A DNA stretch of 64,000 bases from contig NZ_JARKNC010000010.1 of NCBI RefSeq assembly GCF_029360805.1, positions 485,287-549,286 on the forward strand, written 5' to 3'. A model generated the notes under the pieces. That model did no database searches. It saw only the letters and a program-made list of their open reading frames with translations, and was not told the DNA's origin. The position numbers and the translations under genes were made by a program. This document shows, piece after piece, positions 25,407 through 34,501 of the stretch. Position 1 is the first letter of the stretch; the number at the start of each line of letters is the position of its first letter. This DNA is from Daejeonella sp. JGW-45 (GTDB lineage: Bacteria > Bacteroidota > Bacteroidia > Sphingobacteriales > Sphingobacteriaceae).

Positions 25407-25456
25407 CCGCCACCTACTTATGAATTTTAACTATGTTATGCTTTAAAAATAAAAAA

Positions 25457-25606
25457 ATGACGAATAAAATTAAAATGCTGGCTATTGCTGGCTTATTATC
25501 TATGGGTACTGCATTTTATGCGTTTACCCCAAAAAATAACGTATGCCCCTTGAAAGGCACCCCGGAGTGTCCTTTAAAGGAAGTTCCAGATTGCTGTAAG
25601 AAGTAG
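25457..25606 (+). CDS. 49-residue exported Cys-rich peptide
   Basis: ATG at 25457 opens a 49-codon frame: signal peptide KIKMLAIAGLLSMGTAFYAF and a short tail with five cysteines (NNVCPLKGTPECPLKEVPDC, then CKK). A hairpin terminator follows 13 bp later, which supports a real gene. It lies 50 bp after the Cys-rich 110-residue gene. Small peptides of this kind occur near metal-transport genes in Bacteroidota; no function is known. Confidence 0.65.
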   Translation: MTNKIKMLAIAGLLSMGTAFYAFTPKNNVCPLKGTPECPLKEVPDCCKK

Positions 25607-25618
25607 CGTAAATTTCAG

Positions 25619-25645
25619 GAGGGGGCTTTAGTCCCCTCTTGTTTT
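25619..25645 (+). terminator. Terminator after the small Cys-rich gene
   Basis: GAGGGG and CCCCTC form a stem around GCTTTAGT, followed by TTGTTTT, 13 bp after the stop at 25606. Confidence 0.75.
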
Positions 25646-25709
25646 ATAAGGCGATTTACGGAGGAAAATAAAAAAGGGAATTGAAGCGCATGAACAAGTA
25701 ATCCGCCAT

Positions 25710-25974
25710 TATGCAAAAAATACCATGCAGAAGAATTAGGACATTTGGCATTGCATTTTGCGGTACAGGTGCTATTATAATCAATCAGGAGACTGGTGGT
25801 GTAATTACCCATGTTGGTGTGGCTATCACGTTCGGCTTAATAGTTACGACGATGATCTATACCCTCGGAAATATTTCAGGTGCTCATCTGTACCCGGCGG
25901 TGAGTATTGCATTTGCCGTGGCCAGACATTTTCCCGTTAAAGAACTGCTCCCGGACACTAAATTAGTTATTTAA
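25710..25974 (+). pseudogene. Truncated, frameshifted aquaglyceroporin copy
   Basis: FGIAFCGTGAIIINQETGGVI, then HVGVAITFGLIVTTMIYTLG and NISGAHLYPAVSIAFAVARHFPVKELLP, match residues 16-90 of the channel at 8587-9255 closely. The first 15 residues (KKYHAEEL) are in another frame. The first pore box reads YPA instead of NPA. Sequence diverges and stops at 25974 before the third helix is complete. It is a decayed duplicate of the ars-operon channel. Confidence 0.82.
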
Positions 25975-26029
25975 AGATTAAAATATTCCTTAGATGGAAT
26001 ACTTTAATGCATAAGCTGCAAGAATGTAA

Positions 26030-26063
26030 AAAGACCTGCTTTACACCAGAAAAACAGGTCTTT
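26030..26063 (-). terminator. Terminator of the efflux/TlpA operon
   Basis: AAAGACCTG and CAGGTCTTT form a 9-bp stem with a 16-nt loop. It is 9 bp after the TlpA-like stop on the minus strand and has T-rich flanks. Confidence 0.75.
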
Positions 26064-26071
26064 CCTATTTA

Positions 26072-26731
26072 TTATTCTTTTTTCAAGCTGGTGGCTTCTA
26101 AAAACTTTTTAAATTCCGCATTACCGTAATCCGCCCCACCCTCATGTTTAAAAACAAGCTTACCTGATTTATCAAATAGTAATGTAGTGGGTAATGCCCC
26201 TGCAAAATAAGCCGGAGAGATTTGGCTTGCTGGTGCATAAACATTGAGATCATATCCGTTTTTCTGCATGAATTTTTGCGACTTTTTCATATCTGCATCC
26301 ATATCTACCATTAGAAAAACCACATTAGACTTATCTTTAAACTTCTGACTTAATTTATTGATAGAAGGCATTTCGGCAATACATGGAGGACACCAGGTTG
26401 CCCAGAAATTCACGAATACCGCTTTTCCTTTCAGATCGGAAAGAGTGATGGTCTTCCCGTTTTCATCCTTGAAGACCATCTCCTCAATGGCTTCGGTTGA
26501 AGATCCTATCGGGGAAGCTGACTGAGCATCTTGCTCAGGTACGGACGGCTGAAACAATCCTATTTTCATTAAGCCCTGAATGATGGCTCCTTTAAATTGA
26601 GGGCTTATCAACAAAGCACCTATAAACACCACCATAATAGCTGTTGTTATATTTGACCTGGTTAGCCACTTTTTATTGTTTTCCATAATACTATTTGCTT
26701 GAGAATGATTGATTTGATTTAATTTTTCCAT
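26072..26731 (-). CDS. Membrane-anchored TlpA/ResA-like thioredoxin
   Basis: A 219-residue protein with a TM anchor at about 30-45 (ITTAIMVVFIGALLIS) and a periplasmic thioredoxin domain: LKGKAVFVNFWATWCPPCIAEMPS (C114/C117), VVFLMVDMDAD and cis-Pro loop AGALPTTLLFD. Extracytoplasmic thiol-disulfide exchange is the expected role. It starts 3 bp after the adaptor stop, so it is the last gene of the RND operon; an alternative Met 15 codons on is possible. Confidence 0.88.
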   Translation of the reverse strand: MEKLNQINHSQANSIMENNKKWLTRSNITTAIMVVFIGALLISPQFKGAIIQGLMKIGLFQPSVPEQDAQSASPIGSSTEAIEEMVFKDENGKTITLSDLKGKAVFVNFWATWCPPCIAEMPSINKLSQKFKDKSNVVFLMVDMDADMKKSQKFMQKNGYDLNVYAPASQISPAYFAGALPTTLLFDKSGKLVFKHEGGADYGNAEFKKFLEATSLKKE

Positions 26732-26734
26732 GGT

Positions 26735-27838
26735 TTATTTTCTAATAGTTACTCTACTGCCTTCTGTCAACTCCTCTGATCCTATTTTTATGATATTGTC
26801 AGTGGTATGTAAGTCTCCAAAGATTTCTATTTTATCCTTGTTTCTTCCACCAATTATTACCGGAACTCTTTCTATAATTCCATCATTTGATCGTACTGCA
26901 AAAACACCTGCCTGGGTATTTACCACACTGGAAGCAGGAACCCAATAGGTACTATCCGGACGCTGCAATTTTAATTTCACCTGCGCATATTCCCCACCAT
27001 TTAAATCCGGGTGATTACTGACATCAAATTCCACTATCATCGATCGGGAAGACTGTCGCAGCACGCTTGAAGTTCTGGCTATCGTGGTTTGAAAAACCTT
27101 TCCAGGTAGACCAGCTACACTAAAAGACGCCTTTGTAATATCATTTACAGAAGGGGCGTGTTTTTCCGGAATAGCTACCAACAACCTTAATTTGCTATTC
27201 TGCGCTATTGAGAAAAGCGGCACCCCCATATTCTCACCGACCAATGCCCCCTTTGAAATATTCCTTTCTATTACAATACCATCAAATGGGGCTGTAATTC
27301 TAAGGTATTTATTCAGTTGTCCGGACACGCTGGTATTAGCCACAGCTGCCCGGTAAGCCGCACTATCGCTTTTAACCTTACTCGACGCTCTTTCTAACTC
27401 GATTGAGGCTACTGCACCGCTTCTTTTTGATGCCTGCCTTAACCTGTCAAATGACTGGCGGCTGTAGTTATATTCTTCTTTAAATTTTTGTTCGGCAGAT
27501 TTTTCTGAATAATACTTTTGCGAAACCTCCGGCGCTTCCAGAATTGCCAGTAACTGGCCCTTTTTAACATAGGTTCCCCGGTCAGCATAGACTTCCTTTA
27601 CAAACCCTTTTATTTTAGGATAGATAGTAACCTCTTCGTAGGGCTTCAGTTCTCCAGGTAAACTGAGTGTGTATACTGGCCTGTCCTTCTGCGGATGTAT
27701 GATTTCCAAACTTTTAACGACGGAAACATCTTTTTCAATGGTCGTTTTCCCACTGTTTTCAGAACAGCCGGAGAATAATGCAAGTACTGTTAAACTCAGC
27801 AAAGCAAACGATATCGTGCTCTTTTTTTGAAATTTCAT
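26735..27838 (-). CDS. RND periplasmic adaptor lipoprotein
   Basis: A 367-residue adaptor: lipobox (LALFSGC, Cys at 25), first lipoyl half (TIYPKIKGFVKEVYADRGTY), coiled-coil hairpin, second half (LRITAPFDGIVIERNISKGA), beta-barrel and membrane-proximal domain. It links the inner-membrane pump to TolC. Third gene of the operon TolC, pump, adaptor, TlpA. The lack of Met/His-rich ends and its HAE-type partner suggest organic or mixed substrates rather than only metals. Confidence 0.9.
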   Translation of the reverse strand: MKFQKKSTISFALLSLTVLALFSGCSENSGKTTIEKDVSVVKSLEIIHPQKDRPVYTLSLPGELKPYEEVTIYPKIKGFVKEVYADRGTYVKKGQLLAILEAPEVSQKYYSEKSAEQKFKEEYNYSRQSFDRLRQASKRSGAVASIELERASSKVKSDSAAYRAAVANTSVSGQLNKYLRITAPFDGIVIERNISKGALVGENMGVPLFSIAQNSKLRLLVAIPEKHAPSVNDITKASFSVAGLPGKVFQTTIARTSSVLRQSSRSMIVEFDVSNHPDLNGGEYAQVKLKLQRPDSTYWVPASSVVNTQAGVFAVRSNDGIIERVPVIIGGRNKDKIEIFGDLHTTDNIIKIGSEELTEGSRVTIRK

Positions 27839-27846
27839 ATGATTAA

Positions 27847-30800
27847 TTATTGATGTATAAGCTTGAGTTGTTGTTGAATGCTGTTTTCAGGATCATCCGG
27901 GTCCAATGACGGACTGTTACGACTTGCCTTACTTCTTATGATCGTAAATAAATGGGGGAGAATTAACAGCACCGTAATTGTTGAGAATAGCAATCCTCCT
28001 ATAACTGCTTGTCCAAGCGGAGCAACCTGCTCACCTCCCTCGCCCATACCTGATGCCATAGGAACCATCCCGGCAATCATAGCCAGCGTAGTCATAATGA
28101 TAGGCCTTAACCGGGATGAAGCGGCTATAAACGCTGCTAAAGGGGATTCCATCCCGTGCTTGACCCTGTTCATTTCTGCCTGGTTAACCATTAATACTGC
28201 GTTCGATACAGATACGCCCACAGACATGATAATACCCATGTATGATTGCAGATTTAAGGTGCTCCCAAATGCGAGTAACATCAAAAGACTGCCTCCAACC
28301 ACGGCAGGCACAACAGTTAATATCAGTCCTGATACTGCAAAAGACTGGTAATATGCTGCAAGCATCAGAAAAATAACTACTATAGCCACCAGTAAACCTG
28401 TTTGCAATCCGGATAGGGTATCGTCCATTAATTTCATCAGACCTTCTGTCTGTATGATTAGGCCTCTTGGCGGCTCTCCTAAACTCTGGATAGCTTTTTT
28501 AGCCGCTTTTGATGCGGTTCCCAGATCCGATTGATGAACATTTGCCAGAATCGTTACATACCTGTTTGGGCCCTGCCGGTTCACCTGTGCTGGCTGCTTT
28601 ACTATACTTAAAGTAGCAACGTCTTCCAGCACGGGTGTTGGTTCCCCTGCCTTTAGCGGTAAAGACCTTAACTTCTCGAGTGACTGCATATCCGATTCGG
28701 GGATCTGAACCTGGACCTGGAATACCAATCCTGATTTTGGGTCAGCCCACAAATTCTTATTAGTAAACCTGGTTGACGAAGTCGCCATAGTCAGCGCTTT
28801 CGTAACATCCTCCATATCCAAACCGAACTGCCCTGCAAGTTCACGGTTAATATTGATCTGAACGCTGGGGTAATTCACAGGTTCAGCGATCCTTATATCC
28901 CGCAGGACCGCGATCTTCTCCATTTCAACTTTGATTTTACCTGCAAAGCCGTTAGCCCCTTTCAACTGTCCGGCTGCTACTTTGACTTGCAGGGGAGTCA
29001 TCGCCCCCTGGCTCATCACTTTTTCCACCAGTTCCATGGGTTCAAAGTTTATCTGCAGTTCAGGGAGGTTCTTTTTAATCTCCCGGCGTATATTTTCTTT
29101 GAGAATTTCAATCGGCTGATCATAAATTTCCTGATCTATAGATAATTGAAGCACGGCTTCATGTGAAGCGCTGGTAAATAGAAAGATGGGATTTATAGCA
29201 GTTGCTGAGGGCTGAAGACCCACAAATGCAGAACTGATCTTTATGGCCTCGTCCGGTAGCTGATTTTCAATTAAAGCGGTTACCTTTTTCAGGTAGCTTT
29301 CTGTTTTTTCTATCCTGCTACCCTCCGGAGCAGCAATGCGTAACTGTATATCACCGCTGTTACTGGCAGGCATAATATCTGTGCCGATAAAAAATATGCC
29401 TGACCCTACTAAAAGGATCACTGCTGCCGAGTACCCAAGTATGACCATTCCTTTTTTCTTCCCGGTATGCCTGATTAACAGGAGGTATCTCCTTTTAAAT
29501 CGTTCAAATAAAGTGAGTTTCTTTCTATGAAGGCTGATCTTGTGGTGCTGAAACAATTCAGGTTTCATCAGCCAGTTAGCCATAATAGGTACGAACGTCT
29601 GGGAAATAATAAAAGAGGCGATCATGGCAAAGGCTACTGCCATAGAAAGGGGCATAAACATATCTCTTGGGATTCCGTCCATCATAAATGAGGGAATTAA
29701 AACGGCCAGGATACATAGCAGGATCAATAACTTCGGAACCGAAATTTCCAGGAGGGCATCCATTATAACCCTTTGCTTGGGTTTCTCCATTTCAAAGTGC
29801 TGATGGATGTTTTCAATGGTTACTGTCGCTTCATCTACCAAAATTCCAATCGCCAGTGCTAAGCCACTCAAGGTCATTACATTAATGGTTTGCCCGAACA
29901 TGTAAAGCATGATAACTGCTGAAAGAATAGCAATCGGGATGGTCAATACCACAATGACAGATCCCCTGAAATCACCGAGAAACAAAAAAATCATCAGGCC
30001 TGTAAGCAAGGCTCCCAGTATGCCTTCATGAATTAAGTTTTCCAGCGAACGGGAAATATAACCGGATTGATCAAAAACATACTTGACATCCACGTCTTCT
30101 GGCAATGCTGCTTTCAACATGGGAATAGCTGTTTTCAGGTTATCCACGACTTTCAGGGTGGATGCATCAGCCTTCTTAATAACCGGAAGATAAACGGACC
30201 TTTTTCCGTTAATGATCGCATAGCCTGTTGTACCGTCTGCAGCATCTTCAACGATTCCTATATCCCGTACAAACACTGTTGTTCCACTTCCTTTTCTGAT
30301 GGGTATATTCAGGAACTCTTCCGGACCACTTGCCATCGAGTTAACCGGGCTCATCAGGTTCTGATCTCCGATACGGATGTTACCTGCCGGGGACGGAAAG
30401 TTATTCTTTGCAATAGCGGTTGTTACTTCTTCGGCAGAAAGGCCGTATGATTGCATCAGTTCCGGGTTTACTTTCACCACGATGGTCCTGATGTTTCCGC
30501 CAAAAGGCGCCGGAGCAGTTACACCCTCAATGTTGACAAACATGGGGCGGATCTTGGTCAGGGCCAGTGTCTGCAATTCCGTTATGGAACGCTGAGGACT
30601 TTCAAATACCAGTTGCCCGATAGGAAGTGAGCTGCCGTCAAACCTCACTACCTGAGGGGGAACTGCTCCCGGAGGCAGAAAGCCCATGGCTCTGGATACC
30701 TGGGTGGATACTTCTGCCGAGGCCTGGGCCATATCGGTGCCCGGGTAAAAAGTGAGCTTCATCAGGGTAAACCCCTGAATGCTTTTAAAATCGATCCCTT

Positions 30801-31032
30801 TAACCCCGCTCACAAAGATTAGTACCTTCTGAAACTCGTTGGCCATAAATCCATCCATAGAAGCGGGTGATAATCCGCCGTAAGGCATAGCTATGTAAAT
30901 TACCGGAAGTTCCACTTTGGGAAAAATATCAACATTGATCTTGGTGATAGCCGAAAAAGAAAAATATGCTATAGCGATAATGCCTACCATGATCATGATA
31001 GGTTTTCTTAAAGCAAGCCTGATTAAATTCAT
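27847..31032 (-). CDS. HAE/AcrB-type RND efflux permease
   Basis: A 1061-residue proton-driven pump starting MNLIRLALRKPIMIMVG. It has twelve membrane segments, a helix-4 motif with acidic residues (GLALAIGILVDEATVTIENI) and porter domains. The frame is open 32 codons further upstream, but that part overlaps the TolC gene, and the start at 31032 fits the family. Compared with the CzcA genes here it lacks the heavy-metal motif GAIDFGLIVDG, so substrates are probably drugs or other compounds. Start overlaps the TolC stop region by 10 bp or so. Confidence 0.9.
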   Translation of the reverse strand: MNLIRLALRKPIMIMVGIIAIAYFSFSAITKINVDIFPKVELPVIYIAMPYGGLSPASMDGFMANEFQKVLIFVSGVKGIDFKSIQGFTLMKLTFYPGTDMAQASAEVSTQVSRAMGFLPPGAVPPQVVRFDGSSLPIGQLVFESPQRSITELQTLALTKIRPMFVNIEGVTAPAPFGGNIRTIVVKVNPELMQSYGLSAEEVTTAIAKNNFPSPAGNIRIGDQNLMSPVNSMASGPEEFLNIPIRKGSGTTVFVRDIGIVEDAADGTTGYAIINGKRSVYLPVIKKADASTLKVVDNLKTAIPMLKAALPEDVDVKYVFDQSGYISRSLENLIHEGILGALLTGLMIFLFLGDFRGSVIVVLTIPIAILSAVIMLYMFGQTINVMTLSGLALAIGILVDEATVTIENIHQHFEMEKPKQRVIMDALLEISVPKLLILLCILAVLIPSFMMDGIPRDMFMPLSMAVAFAMIASFIISQTFVPIMANWLMKPELFQHHKISLHRKKLTLFERFKRRYLLLIRHTGKKKGMVILGYSAAVILLVGSGIFFIGTDIMPASNSGDIQLRIAAPEGSRIEKTESYLKKVTALIENQLPDEAIKISSAFVGLQPSATAINPIFLFTSASHEAVLQLSIDQEIYDQPIEILKENIRREIKKNLPELQINFEPMELVEKVMSQGAMTPLQVKVAAGQLKGANGFAGKIKVEMEKIAVLRDIRIAEPVNYPSVQININRELAGQFGLDMEDVTKALTMATSSTRFTNKNLWADPKSGLVFQVQVQIPESDMQSLEKLRSLPLKAGEPTPVLEDVATLSIVKQPAQVNRQGPNRYVTILANVHQSDLGTASKAAKKAIQSLGEPPRGLIIQTEGLMKLMDDTLSGLQTGLLVAIVVIFLMLAAYYQSFAVSGLILTVVPAVVGGSLLMLLAFGSTLNLQSYMGIIMSVGVSVSNAVLMVNQAEMNRVKHGMESPLAAFIAASSRLRPIIMTTLAMIAGMVPMASGMGEGGEQVAPLGQAVIGGLLFSTITVLLILPHLFTIIRSKASRNSPSLDPDDPENSIQQQLKLIHQ

Positions 31033-31042
31033 ATTTATTTCT

Positions 31043-32407
31043 TTAAAATTGATTAGAGAGGTATGTGAAATTGCTGGTCGCCGCAGCTCTGGATATAATC
31101 TGGTCCCAAAGGGACTGGTGAGCGTCAATATTGCTCTTCTCGGCTTCCTGGAGCAATAACTGAATTTGAAGTAACTCAGTAAGATTTATCAGTCCGCTTT
31201 CATACCTGGCGAAGTAAAGTTCGTAGGCTTCTTTAGATTTCTGAACAGCCGAATCTGACTTACTTACCTGTTTGATCTGTTCGGTGATCTTGGCGTTGAT
31301 GGATTGAATACCGGTGTTCAATTGGATTTTTTGAAGATCGTATCTTGACTGAGCTGCAATGATTTGCTGCGCTACCCTCTTCTTTTCAAGAGAGCCGGAA
31401 TAAATATCAGATATGTTCCAGGTTAAGCCTATTCCTGCCAGGTAGTTATTGCTGACATTCTGGAATCCTGAGGTTAACCTGTTATTTATACCGGAAGTAC
31501 CTATCCCACTCCCCCGGAAGGAAGCGCCTCCTAATAAGGAAACAGCTGGCAATAACTTACGGCCTTCCACTTTTTGCCGAATCTTTCCATATGTAACCTG
31601 CTGTTCTAAGACATTTAAAACGGGATGGTTATTTACACTATCAGGACGATAAAGCCCCATTGGTGTTTTTAAATAAAAATCAGTCTTTATAGATACATTG
31701 GTTCCCAGATCAGGAATAAATTCCGAAAGCTGCAATTTTGCACCTGCCAGTTTCCCGTTCCATTCGTCTGTTCTTGAAAGGGCTTGCAAGTACGATGAAG
31801 AAGCCAGCGAGGTATCAGCGCCTGGTTTTATTCCGGCATCAGCTAAACTGATAGCAATTTCAAGGATTTTTTTTACCCGTTCACTATTATTTTTTGCCCA
31901 GATTAGATAAGCGTCAGAGTAAAGAATATTGAAATAAAGCTGGGTAACACTGGTCTGAATATTTAGCTTGCTGAGGGTGAATTCTCCCCTTGCTTGTTCG
32001 GTTAAGCTATTAGCTGCCCTGATACTATGCCTTAATCTTCCAAACTGGTAAATATTCCAGTCAATCAATACAGAGCCAAAAGAATTAGCTGTTGTCTTAA
32101 CCTGACTGTCCGGGTTATTTGCGTTGACATTAAAAATGCCTGGTAAAGGAAAGAAGGCCCCTCCGCTTCCTTCAAAAGTCCCGTAGGTATTTTGCAATTG
32201 CATCTGGGAATTGGGTAACATACCACTCTTCACGGTTAACGTGTTGAACTGAGCAGCGTTAATAAGGGCATTCTTTTCTTTGAGTTCAGGATAATCCTGA
32301 TACGCTTTTTCCCAGGCTTGATTTAATGTTAGCTCAGTTTGTGAATAGGTATTGATACTTACAAGCACAAAAAAAATGCTCATAAGGTAAACCTTATGCA
32401 TGACCAT
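31043..32407 (-). CDS. TolC-family outer-membrane channel
   Basis: A 454-residue protein with a signal peptide (VYLMSIFFVLVSINTYSQ) and two TolC repeats: ELTLNQAWEKAYQDYPELKEKNALI and FGRLRHSIRAANSLTEQARGEF, then a second repeat from GKIRQKVEGRKLLPAVSLLGG to the end. Outer-membrane exit duct of the pump encoded downstream. It is the first efflux gene of the operon. Confidence 0.9.
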   Translation of the reverse strand: MVMHKVYLMSIFFVLVSINTYSQTELTLNQAWEKAYQDYPELKEKNALINAAQFNTLTVKSGMLPNSQMQLQNTYGTFEGSGGAFFPLPGIFNVNANNPDSQVKTTANSFGSVLIDWNIYQFGRLRHSIRAANSLTEQARGEFTLSKLNIQTSVTQLYFNILYSDAYLIWAKNNSERVKKILEIAISLADAGIKPGADTSLASSSYLQALSRTDEWNGKLAGAKLQLSEFIPDLGTNVSIKTDFYLKTPMGLYRPDSVNNHPVLNVLEQQVTYGKIRQKVEGRKLLPAVSLLGGASFRGSGIGTSGINNRLTSGFQNVSNNYLAGIGLTWNISDIYSGSLEKKRVAQQIIAAQSRYDLQKIQLNTGIQSINAKITEQIKQVSKSDSAVQKSKEAYELYFARYESGLINLTELLQIQLLLQEAEKSNIDAHQSLWDQIISRAAATSNFTYLSNQF

Positions 32408-32499
32408 AAAATAGGTTTAATAAGAATTAAAAAATTTGAGTTAGCTTTTAGAATAAAAGCATAAGTGTAGAAACAGGAAATTCCTATCAGGCGCTGATT

Positions 32500-32946
32500 C
32501 TATATCCGAAACAGGCAGTTTTTGACATGAATAGGATAAGCAGGGACAAGCGCGTTCTTTCCGAATGCATTTGTTAGAGATGTTCTAGCATAAAATATGC
32601 GCAGGAAATGAAATGCTATAGCAAAAGCGGCTAATACAAAAACAGGTGTCTTTAAATCCGGACCAGCAACCTGAGAATAAACAACATCCGCATCAGATTT
32701 AAAGCTTGACAAGCATAATTGAGCAGGGCTCATTTGAGCAGAAGACCTGACCTGCCGGGTTTTGTTATGATCTTTTTGAACTGCAGTCTCTGAATTCCCT
32801 ATCAAGGAGTAAATAGTTTGTTTCAGAGGGCAGGAGGACAGAATAAGAAGCGCAATAAAAAAAGCCAATAACGGAGTTTTCCCCTTATTAGCAATTAAAT
32901 TATTTACGCCACATCTAATACCCATATCCTTTTCCAGCTTCAGCAA
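32500..32946 (-). CDS. Small header protein of the TolC/RND operon
   Basis: Up to 148 residues, with a possible internal start at 32925 (MGIRCGVNN). One N-terminal hydrophobic segment ending LILSSC resembles a lipobox; a second span (TPVFVLAAFAIAFHFLRIFY) is near the C-terminus, with the end VKNCLFRI. No known domain. It lies before an RND operon like the small proteins at 16774, 59870 and 60761. A TATTTTTG element just upstream of the coding region may be its promoter. Confidence 0.5.
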   Translation of the reverse strand: MLKLEKDMGIRCGVNNLIANKGKTPLLAFFIALLILSSCPLKQTIYSLIGNSETAVQKDHNKTRQVRSSAQMSPAQLCLSSFKSDADVVYSQVAGPDLKTPVFVLAAFAIAFHFLRIFYARTSLTNAFGKNALVPAYPIHVKNCLFRI

Positions 32947-33023
32947 AAATACAATTTGATAATTAAAAGAGTGTTAAAATATGTTAAAGGTTAACAGATT
33001 GTCTGGTTTAAAGCACTGTAAGA

Positions 33024-34373
33024 TTAGTGCTTCCCGAACTGCTCTATAGCTTCGCCCAAGTCAAATACTTGTGTTTTATCACCAATAGCTTCATTCACGA
33101 TACTACTTCCCGCCGCACTACGATAGCCCCCTGCGCAGTGTACAATTACAGGTTTGTCTGTTGGGATCTCATTAATTCTTTCTCTCAATTCGCCCAGAGG
33201 AATGTTTTTCGCTGAGGGAAATATAGGTTCGGATTTGAATTCTGAACTATTTCTAATATCAATGATACTGTATTGATCAGGATTGTTTCTGAATTTCTCT
33301 ACATCAGCAACTTCCATTTCTTCTTTACCTTCATCGGAAACAATAGCGGCTTCAATAAACGACTCATAGCCAATACTGGCAGAACGTTCTATCAATTGAT
33401 TTAACTGCTCCTGATCTGATGCAGCCAAATAGAACTTTTCTCCCGGAGAAACAATGCTTCCGAGCCATGTTTCAAACTTAGCCCCCAATTGTATATTGAA
33501 AGAATTAGAAAAATGCCCTTTCTTGAATTTGTCCTGAGGACTGGCGTCGATAATGAGCATGTCAGGATTTAAAGAATCTGCTGTGGGTTTTGTTAAAATT
33601 TTCACTGCATTTACCGATGGCTCAAACGCCGGGACGCCTTTGCGGTTCAGATCCACATCATATCCGAAATATTTCGGAATAAAAGGCTGGTCTGCAGTAA
33701 GTTCTTTGATGAATTTTTCTTCAGTCATCTCCTGTAAAGACCAGTTGCTGATTTTTTCGGCGCCTATAGTACTGCGATTAGCTTCACTTAATCCTTTACC
33801 ACATAAGGTGCCAGCACCGTGTGCCGGATAAACCAGAACTTCATCATTTAAAGTCATTAATTTGTTTCTTAACGAAGAATACATCTGCCTGGCCAGGTCA
33901 TCTCTTTTCTGTTGAATGTTTCCTGCGCCTTCACGCAGATCCGGTCTTCCGCAATCTCCGATAAATAAGGTATCACCGGTAAAAACCGCTTTATCTTTTC
34001 CATCATGATTTAACACAATGGAGATACTGTCAGGAGAATGGCCCGGAGTGTACAAGCTTCTCAACTTAATTTTTCCAAAACTGATTTCAGAGCCTTCATC
34101 AAAAGGCTCAAAAGGGTAACTCACTCCCGTTAAACTATGAGCATAAATCTTAGCGCCAGTTGTTTCATGGATTTCCAGGTGGCTGCTCACAAAATCAGCA
34201 TGAGGATGAGTCTCTACTACAGCAATAATATCTGCGCTCATTTCTTTCGCATAATCATAATACTGTTTTGGGTTTCTTGAGGGATCTATTAAAACTATCT
34301 TACGTTCACATTCGCTAAGAATGGCATAGCTGTAATGAGCCAGGTATTTATCTTCAAATTGCTGAATCTTCAT
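33024..34373 (-). CDS. Persulfide dioxygenase-like MBL protein with two rhodanese domains
   Basis: A 449-residue protein. The N-terminal metallo-beta-lactamase domain has THPHADFVSSH, TPGHSPDSI, GDTLFIGDCGRPDL and YPAHGAGTLCGK, as in ETHE1-type enzymes that oxidise glutathione persulfide. A first rhodanese domain (about 255-345) lacks the active Cys; the second (about 365-445) has VHCAGGYRSA with it. Cytoplasmic. It is preceded by a Crp/Fnr box and a TTTG promoter element and belongs to the sulfur regulon. It probably passes sulfane sulfur between the rhodanese and dioxygenase sites. Confidence 0.9.
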   Translation of the reverse strand: MKIQQFEDKYLAHYSYAILSECERKIVLIDPSRNPKQYYDYAKEMSADIIAVVETHPHADFVSSHLEIHETTGAKIYAHSLTGVSYPFEPFDEGSEISFGKIKLRSLYTPGHSPDSISIVLNHDGKDKAVFTGDTLFIGDCGRPDLREGAGNIQQKRDDLARQMYSSLRNKLMTLNDEVLVYPAHGAGTLCGKGLSEANRSTIGAEKISNWSLQEMTEEKFIKELTADQPFIPKYFGYDVDLNRKGVPAFEPSVNAVKILTKPTADSLNPDMLIIDASPQDKFKKGHFSNSFNIQLGAKFETWLGSIVSPGEKFYLAASDQEQLNQLIERSASIGYESFIEAAIVSDEGKEEMEVADVEKFRNNPDQYSIIDIRNSSEFKSEPIFPSAKNIPLGELRERINEIPTDKPVIVHCAGGYRSAAGSSIVNEAIGDKTQVFDLGEAIEQFGKH

Positions 34374-34395
34374 GGTTTACTTTTTTTGAACAGTA

Positions 34396-34440
34396 CAAAT
34401 CTCTATAAAAAAAATCCCGTGCTGTGTGATTTTGGTCACA
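34396..34440 (-). promoter_or_regulatory. Crp/Fnr box 1 and promoter of the persulfide dioxygenase gene
   Basis: TGTGATTTTGGTCACA at 34425-34440 is a TGTGA-N6-TCACA palindrome. Read on the minus strand, GAGATTTG (34396-34403) lies at the same distance from it as the -7 element in the other four boxes: centre 36.5 nt from the final G. The gene starts 23 bp further on. Confidence 0.7.
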
Positions 34441-34501
34441 GAGAGATTTTATAACACAGAGTATGTAATGAATTACTTCGCAGGACTTATGAGTAAGCGA
34501 T

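Noticed and set aside
34396-34440. Box 1 regarded as a classic CRP site (TGTGA-N6-TCACA) with cAMP control
   Set aside because: It has the same promoter spacing as the four GGTGAC boxes, so it is better explained as part of that regulon; a cAMP link is not supported.
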